NCBI GenBank assembly: GCA_022705325.1
Contig: JAKJER010000036.1
Location: 1-63,719, forward strand
Origin: Planctomycetota bacterium
GTDB lineage: Bacteria; Planctomycetota; Phycisphaerae; SM23-33
Direction of reading: 5' to 3'
Length of the DNA stretch: 63,719 nucleotides
Numbering within the stretch: position 1 is the first letter of the stretch; every line of letters starts with the position of its first letter. A program made the translations under genes and the position numbers. Of this stretch, positions 61,014 through 63,719 are shown piece by piece. The notes beneath the pieces were generated by a model. That model did no database searches. It had not been told where the DNA came from and was given only the letters and a program-made list of their open reading frames with translations.

Positions 61014-63719
61014 ACTCCACGTCTTTTCCGCAACACTTCTTAAACTTCTTGCCCGACCCGCAGGGGCAGGGGTCGTTGCGCCCCACGCGGGGCACGTCGC
61101 GTCGGATGGTCTCGATCTTCTGCGGCGTGGCGGCCGCCGCCTGGTCGGCCATGTCCTGGGCCAGGTGATCGTAGCCCTGGAGTTGCTCGTGGACGGCCGA
61201 GCTGATCTGGTAGACGCTGTTGACCTGCGCCTCCGCTGACAGCTTGACCTTGAAGATCATGTCGGTGACCTTGTCGCGGACGCCGGCGAGCATGTCCTGG
61301 AACTGCTTGCCGCCCTCGCGCTTGTAGGCCACGCGGGGGTCCTGCTCGGCGTAGCTTCGCAGGCCGATGGCGCTCTTGAGATGGTCCATGGCCAGCAGGT
61401 GGTCCTTCCAGGAGCTGTCGACGATCTGGAGCAGCACGAACCGCTCCAACTCGTTCATTTCTCGCCGCAGGAACTTGCGCGCCGTCTGGAGGGTCACGCC
61501 GAAGACGTCGCCGTCGAAGTCCTGCATGCCCAACTCGGTGTCGAAGCGCGAGCGGACCAACTCGATCGCCTGCTGCGGGCCGGGATCGCTGCCCAACTGC
61601 TCGCGGAGGAACCGCTCCAGGCGGTCGCCGGCCAGCCAACTCTGCGACTCGGCCACCAGCCGCCGGCGGGCCTCGTCCATGCCCATCTCCCGCAGTTCAT
61701 CCGCCGTCAGGATCAGGCCGTACTTGCGGTTGGCCCACTCCGCCAGCGCGGTCGCCGAGTAGACATTCTCCAGCCCGCCGTGGGCCAGCGTCATGTCCAG
61801 CGCGTACTCGACCGGGTACTCGACCTCCCGCTGGGCGTAGGCCCGGTCGATCTTGTCATGGAGGCGCGTGCGGACGTCCTCGACCTCGCCGGCCAGGTCC
61901 TCGAGCGACAGCTCGATCGCAAACTTGCCCTGTACCCACGCGCCCAGCGCCCGGCGGGCGAAGTCCTCCTCCAGGAACTGCGTCAGGCCCGAGAGGTTGA
62001 TCTCGTCGATCCGCTGGGAGGCCGCCAGCGAGAGCTGCCTGGCGATCTCGTCCGCGTCCATCTTGCGGAGCTGGTTCTGCGAGAGGTTCACGCCGAAGCG
62101 GCTCATGGCCCAACTGCTCAGCCCGCGGAGGTCCCAGTCTCGCGGGTCGGCGTCCTCGTCCATGTACTCGCCCAGGGTCATGAAGAGGTTGCTGTCGGCC
62201 TCTTCCTTGGCCCGGCGGCGGAGGTTGTCTTCGAGGGCGGGCAGGTCATCGATGTTCTGGGCGCGGACCTGGTCGTCGCGGACGGGGATCTGAAGCGCCT
62301 GGCGGGCCCATTCGGCGATGCAACGCTCGTGGTAGTGCCCGTCGAGGTAGCTGTCTACGCCGTCGTCGACGGCCTGGTGGACCATGTCGCGGACCATGTT
62401 CTCCAGGTCGCGCCCCTCGAGGATGCGCTGGCGCTGCGAGTAGAAGGTCTTGCGCTGGTGGTCCATGACCTCGTCGTACTCCAGCAGGTTCTTGCGAACC
62501 TCGAAGTTCCGCTCTTCCACCTTGCGCTGGGCCCGCTCGACGCCCTTGGAGATCCGCCTGTCCTCGATGGCCACGTCGCCCTGCAGCCCCAGCCAGCTCA
62601 GCACCTTCAGCGTCCACTCGCCTGCGAAGATCGCCATCAGCTCGTCGCGGATGGACAGGAAGAACCGGCTCGACCCGGGGTCGCCCTGTCGCCCGGCCCG
62701 CCCGCGAAGCTGGTTGTCGATGCGCCGTGCCTCGTGGCGCTCGGTGCCCACGATGTGCAGCCCGCAGGGCACGTCCGTCCGGCAGGCGCCTCGGCCGCGG
62801 GCGGGAAAGGCCGGGTCGACCTTCGTCTTGAAGCAGTGGGCGCAGTTGGTGGCCGCGTCGTACTGCGGGCAGTGAATGCAGCATTTGTTGGACCCGGGCG
62901 GGAAGAGCGCCTCCACGTCCATGCCCAGCTCGGCCAGCTTTTCCGCCGGGGGGACCTTGCAGTTGTCCCACACCACGCCGGGCCCCAGCTTGATGTCCGT
63001 GCCGCGACCGGCCATGTTCGTCGCGATGGTCACGTTGCCGACCATCTGCTTGCTGCCCTTTTTCAGCGGGCGCTGCCAGCCGGCGTCGCGGACGATGTCC
63101 GCCTCGCGGGCGGCGTTCTCCGGGCGGGCGTTGAGCACCTCGTGCTGCGTCCCGTGCGTCCGCGTCAGCAGGGCCGAGATCAGCTCGCTCTTCTCCACGC
63201 TGGTCGTGCCCACCAGCACGGGCCGGCCCTTCTTCGAGACCGCGTCGATCTCCTCGACGATGGCGTTGTACTTGGCCGGCGAGACCTCGTAGATGGCCGC
63301 GTGCACGTCGCTCAGGTAGCCGGGCGCCTGCACCGCGCCGTCGCCCGTCTCGCCGCCCGCGTAGATGCGATCGTCGAAGTCCGCCCGGTTCACCGGGCGG
63401 TGGGTCGGCACGGCCGCCACGTCGAGTTTGTAGATCTTCATGAACTCGCCCGCCTCGGTCATGGCCGTGCCCGTCATGCCCGCGAGCTTCTTGTACAGCT
63501 TGAAGTAGTTCTGAAGCGTGATCGTCGCCAGCGTCTGGTTCTCTTCCTTGATCGTCACGCGTTCCTTGGCGTCCACCGCCTGGTGCAGGCCGTCGGACCA
63601 CTCGCGCCCCTCCAGCAGTCGCCCGGTGAACTCGTCGACGATGATGACCTTGCCCTCCTGCACCACGTAGTCCTTGTCCTTCTCGAAGACCAGGTGCGCC
63701 CGCAGGGCCTGCTCCATCA
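61012..63719 (-). CDS. secA: Protein translocase ATPase SecA, C-terminal about 900 residues (5' end cut)
   Basis: The gene runs off the right edge; nucleotide-binding domain 1 and the start are missing. Present are VIIVDEFTGRLLEGREWSDGLHQAV, the second nucleotide-binding domain (GRGTDIKLG, GTERHEARRIDNQLRGRAGRQGDPGSSRF), the helical scaffold and wing, and the C-terminal zinc tail RNDPCPCGSGKKFKKCCG. SecA drives secretory preproteins through SecYEG. Between GRGTDI and the RGRAGRQ helicase motif lies a Cys-rich insertion (CCIHCPQYDAATNCAHC and a later GACRTDVPC, coded near 62760-62900) that could bind zinc, unlike E. coli SecA. Another long helical insertion is evident in the C-terminal half. 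Confidence 0.93.
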   Translation of the reverse strand, partial: MEQALRAHLVFEKDKDYVVQEGKVIIVDEFTGRLLEGREWSDGLHQAVDAKERVTIKEENQTLATITLQNYFKLYKKLAGMTGTAMTEAGEFMKIYKLDVAAVPTHRPVNRADFDDRIYAGGETGDGAVQAPGYLSDVHAAIYEVSPAKYNAIVEEIDAVSKKGRPVLVGTTSVEKSELISALLTRTHGTQHEVLNARPENAAREADIVRDAGWQRPLKKGSKQMVGNVTIATNMAGRGTDIKLGPGVVWDNCKVPPAEKLAELGMDVEALFPPGSNKCCIHCPQYDAATNCAHCFKTKVDPAFPARGRGACRTDVPCGLHIVGTERHEARRIDNQLRGRAGRQGDPGSSRFFLSIRDELMAIFAGEWTLKVLSWLGLQGDVAIEDRRISKGVERAQRKVEERNFEVRKNLLEYDEVMDHQRKTFYSQRQRILEGRDLENMVRDMVHQAVDDGVDSYLDGHYHERCIAEWARQALQIPVRDDQVRAQNIDDLPALEDNLRRRAKEEADSNLFMTLGEYMDEDADPRDWDLRGLSSWAMSRFGVNLSQNQLRKMDADEIARQLSLAASQRIDEINLSGLTQFLEEDFARRALGAWVQGKFAIELSLEDLAGEVEDVRTRLHDKIDRAYAQREVEYPVEYALDMTLAHGGLENVYSATALAEWANRKYGLILTADELREMGMDEARRRLVAESQSWLAGDRLERFLREQLGSDPGPQQAIELVRSRFDTELGMQDFDGDVFGVTLQTARKFLRREMNELERFVLLQIVDSSWKDHLLAMDHLKSAIGLRSYAEQDPRVAYKREGGKQFQDMLAGVRDKVTDMIFKVKLSAEAQVNSVYQISSAVHEQLQGYDHLAQDMADQAAAATPQKIETIRRDVPRVGRNDPCPCGSGKKFKKCCGKDVE

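Overview
The window is high-GC bacterial DNA, most likely from a member of the Planctomycetota, possibly a Phycisphaerae-like lineage (lineage inferred from gene content). The indicators are a giant protein with a LEPR-XLL-like motif, a PEP-CTERM protein, a formylglycine sulfatase, four Tat-exported Gfo/Idh/MocA oxidoreductases, an HzsA-related haem protein fused to a SUMF1 domain, a PduS/PduT-like microcompartment pair, and an EF-G with the HIDSGKTT signature of the mitochondrial EFG1/spdEFG1 type. No phage, IS element, CRISPR array, rRNA or tRNA was seen.

Layout. 1-5921 (-): C-terminally cut giant secreted protein. 6.3-8.0 kb (-): ferredoxin and a DUF1015 protein. 8.3-9.5 kb: coiled-coil lipoprotein, then three tandem hairpin units read as small RNAs on the minus strand. 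9.6-14 kb (-): thioredoxin-like protein, oxidoreductase, secreted protein. 14.4-20.8 kb (+): GH35 beta-galactosidase, exported methyltransferase, HU protein, PduS/PduT-like pair. 20.9-24.1 kb (-): HEAT protein and oxidoreductase. 24.3-26.6 kb (+): secreted protein and an ECF sigma/anti-sigma pair. 26.7-31 kb (-): oxidoreductase, PEP-CTERM protein, sulfatase, with an anti-sigma gene remnant between. 31.2-35.8 kb (-): tatC with an acidic extension and two TPR genes. 36.1-37.4 kb (+): small protein translationally coupled to a Xer recombinase. 37.4-38.9 kb (-): two tandem DUF374 acyltransferases. 39-48.3 kb (+): lipoprotein, tandem-DUF4159 protein, MDR dehydrogenase, UroD-family protein, sugar porter, amidohydrolase. 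48.4-51.7 kb (-): HzsA-related/SUMF1 protein. 51.9-60.5 kb (+): oxidoreductase, EF-G, TypA, ribosomal protein S1, a DUF6263-like protein. 60.7-63.7 kb (-): SEC-C mini-protein and the 3' part of secA.

Functional picture. The window combines polysaccharide and sugar catabolism (GH35, sulfatase, sugar porter, oxidoreductases), protein export (TatC, SecA, many signal peptides) and core translation (EF-G, TypA, S1).

The most unusual signals are not protein-coding. First, four copies of a structured element, three in tandem near 9.1-9.5 kb and one near 41.9 kb, present a loop that, read on the minus strand, contains CTCCTTTC inside a context resembling the 3' end of 16S rRNA. Each copy ends in a U-tract, so they look like small RNAs carrying an anti-Shine-Dalgarno mimic. 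Second, degenerate 7-bp repeat arrays lie at or just past stop codons at seven places.
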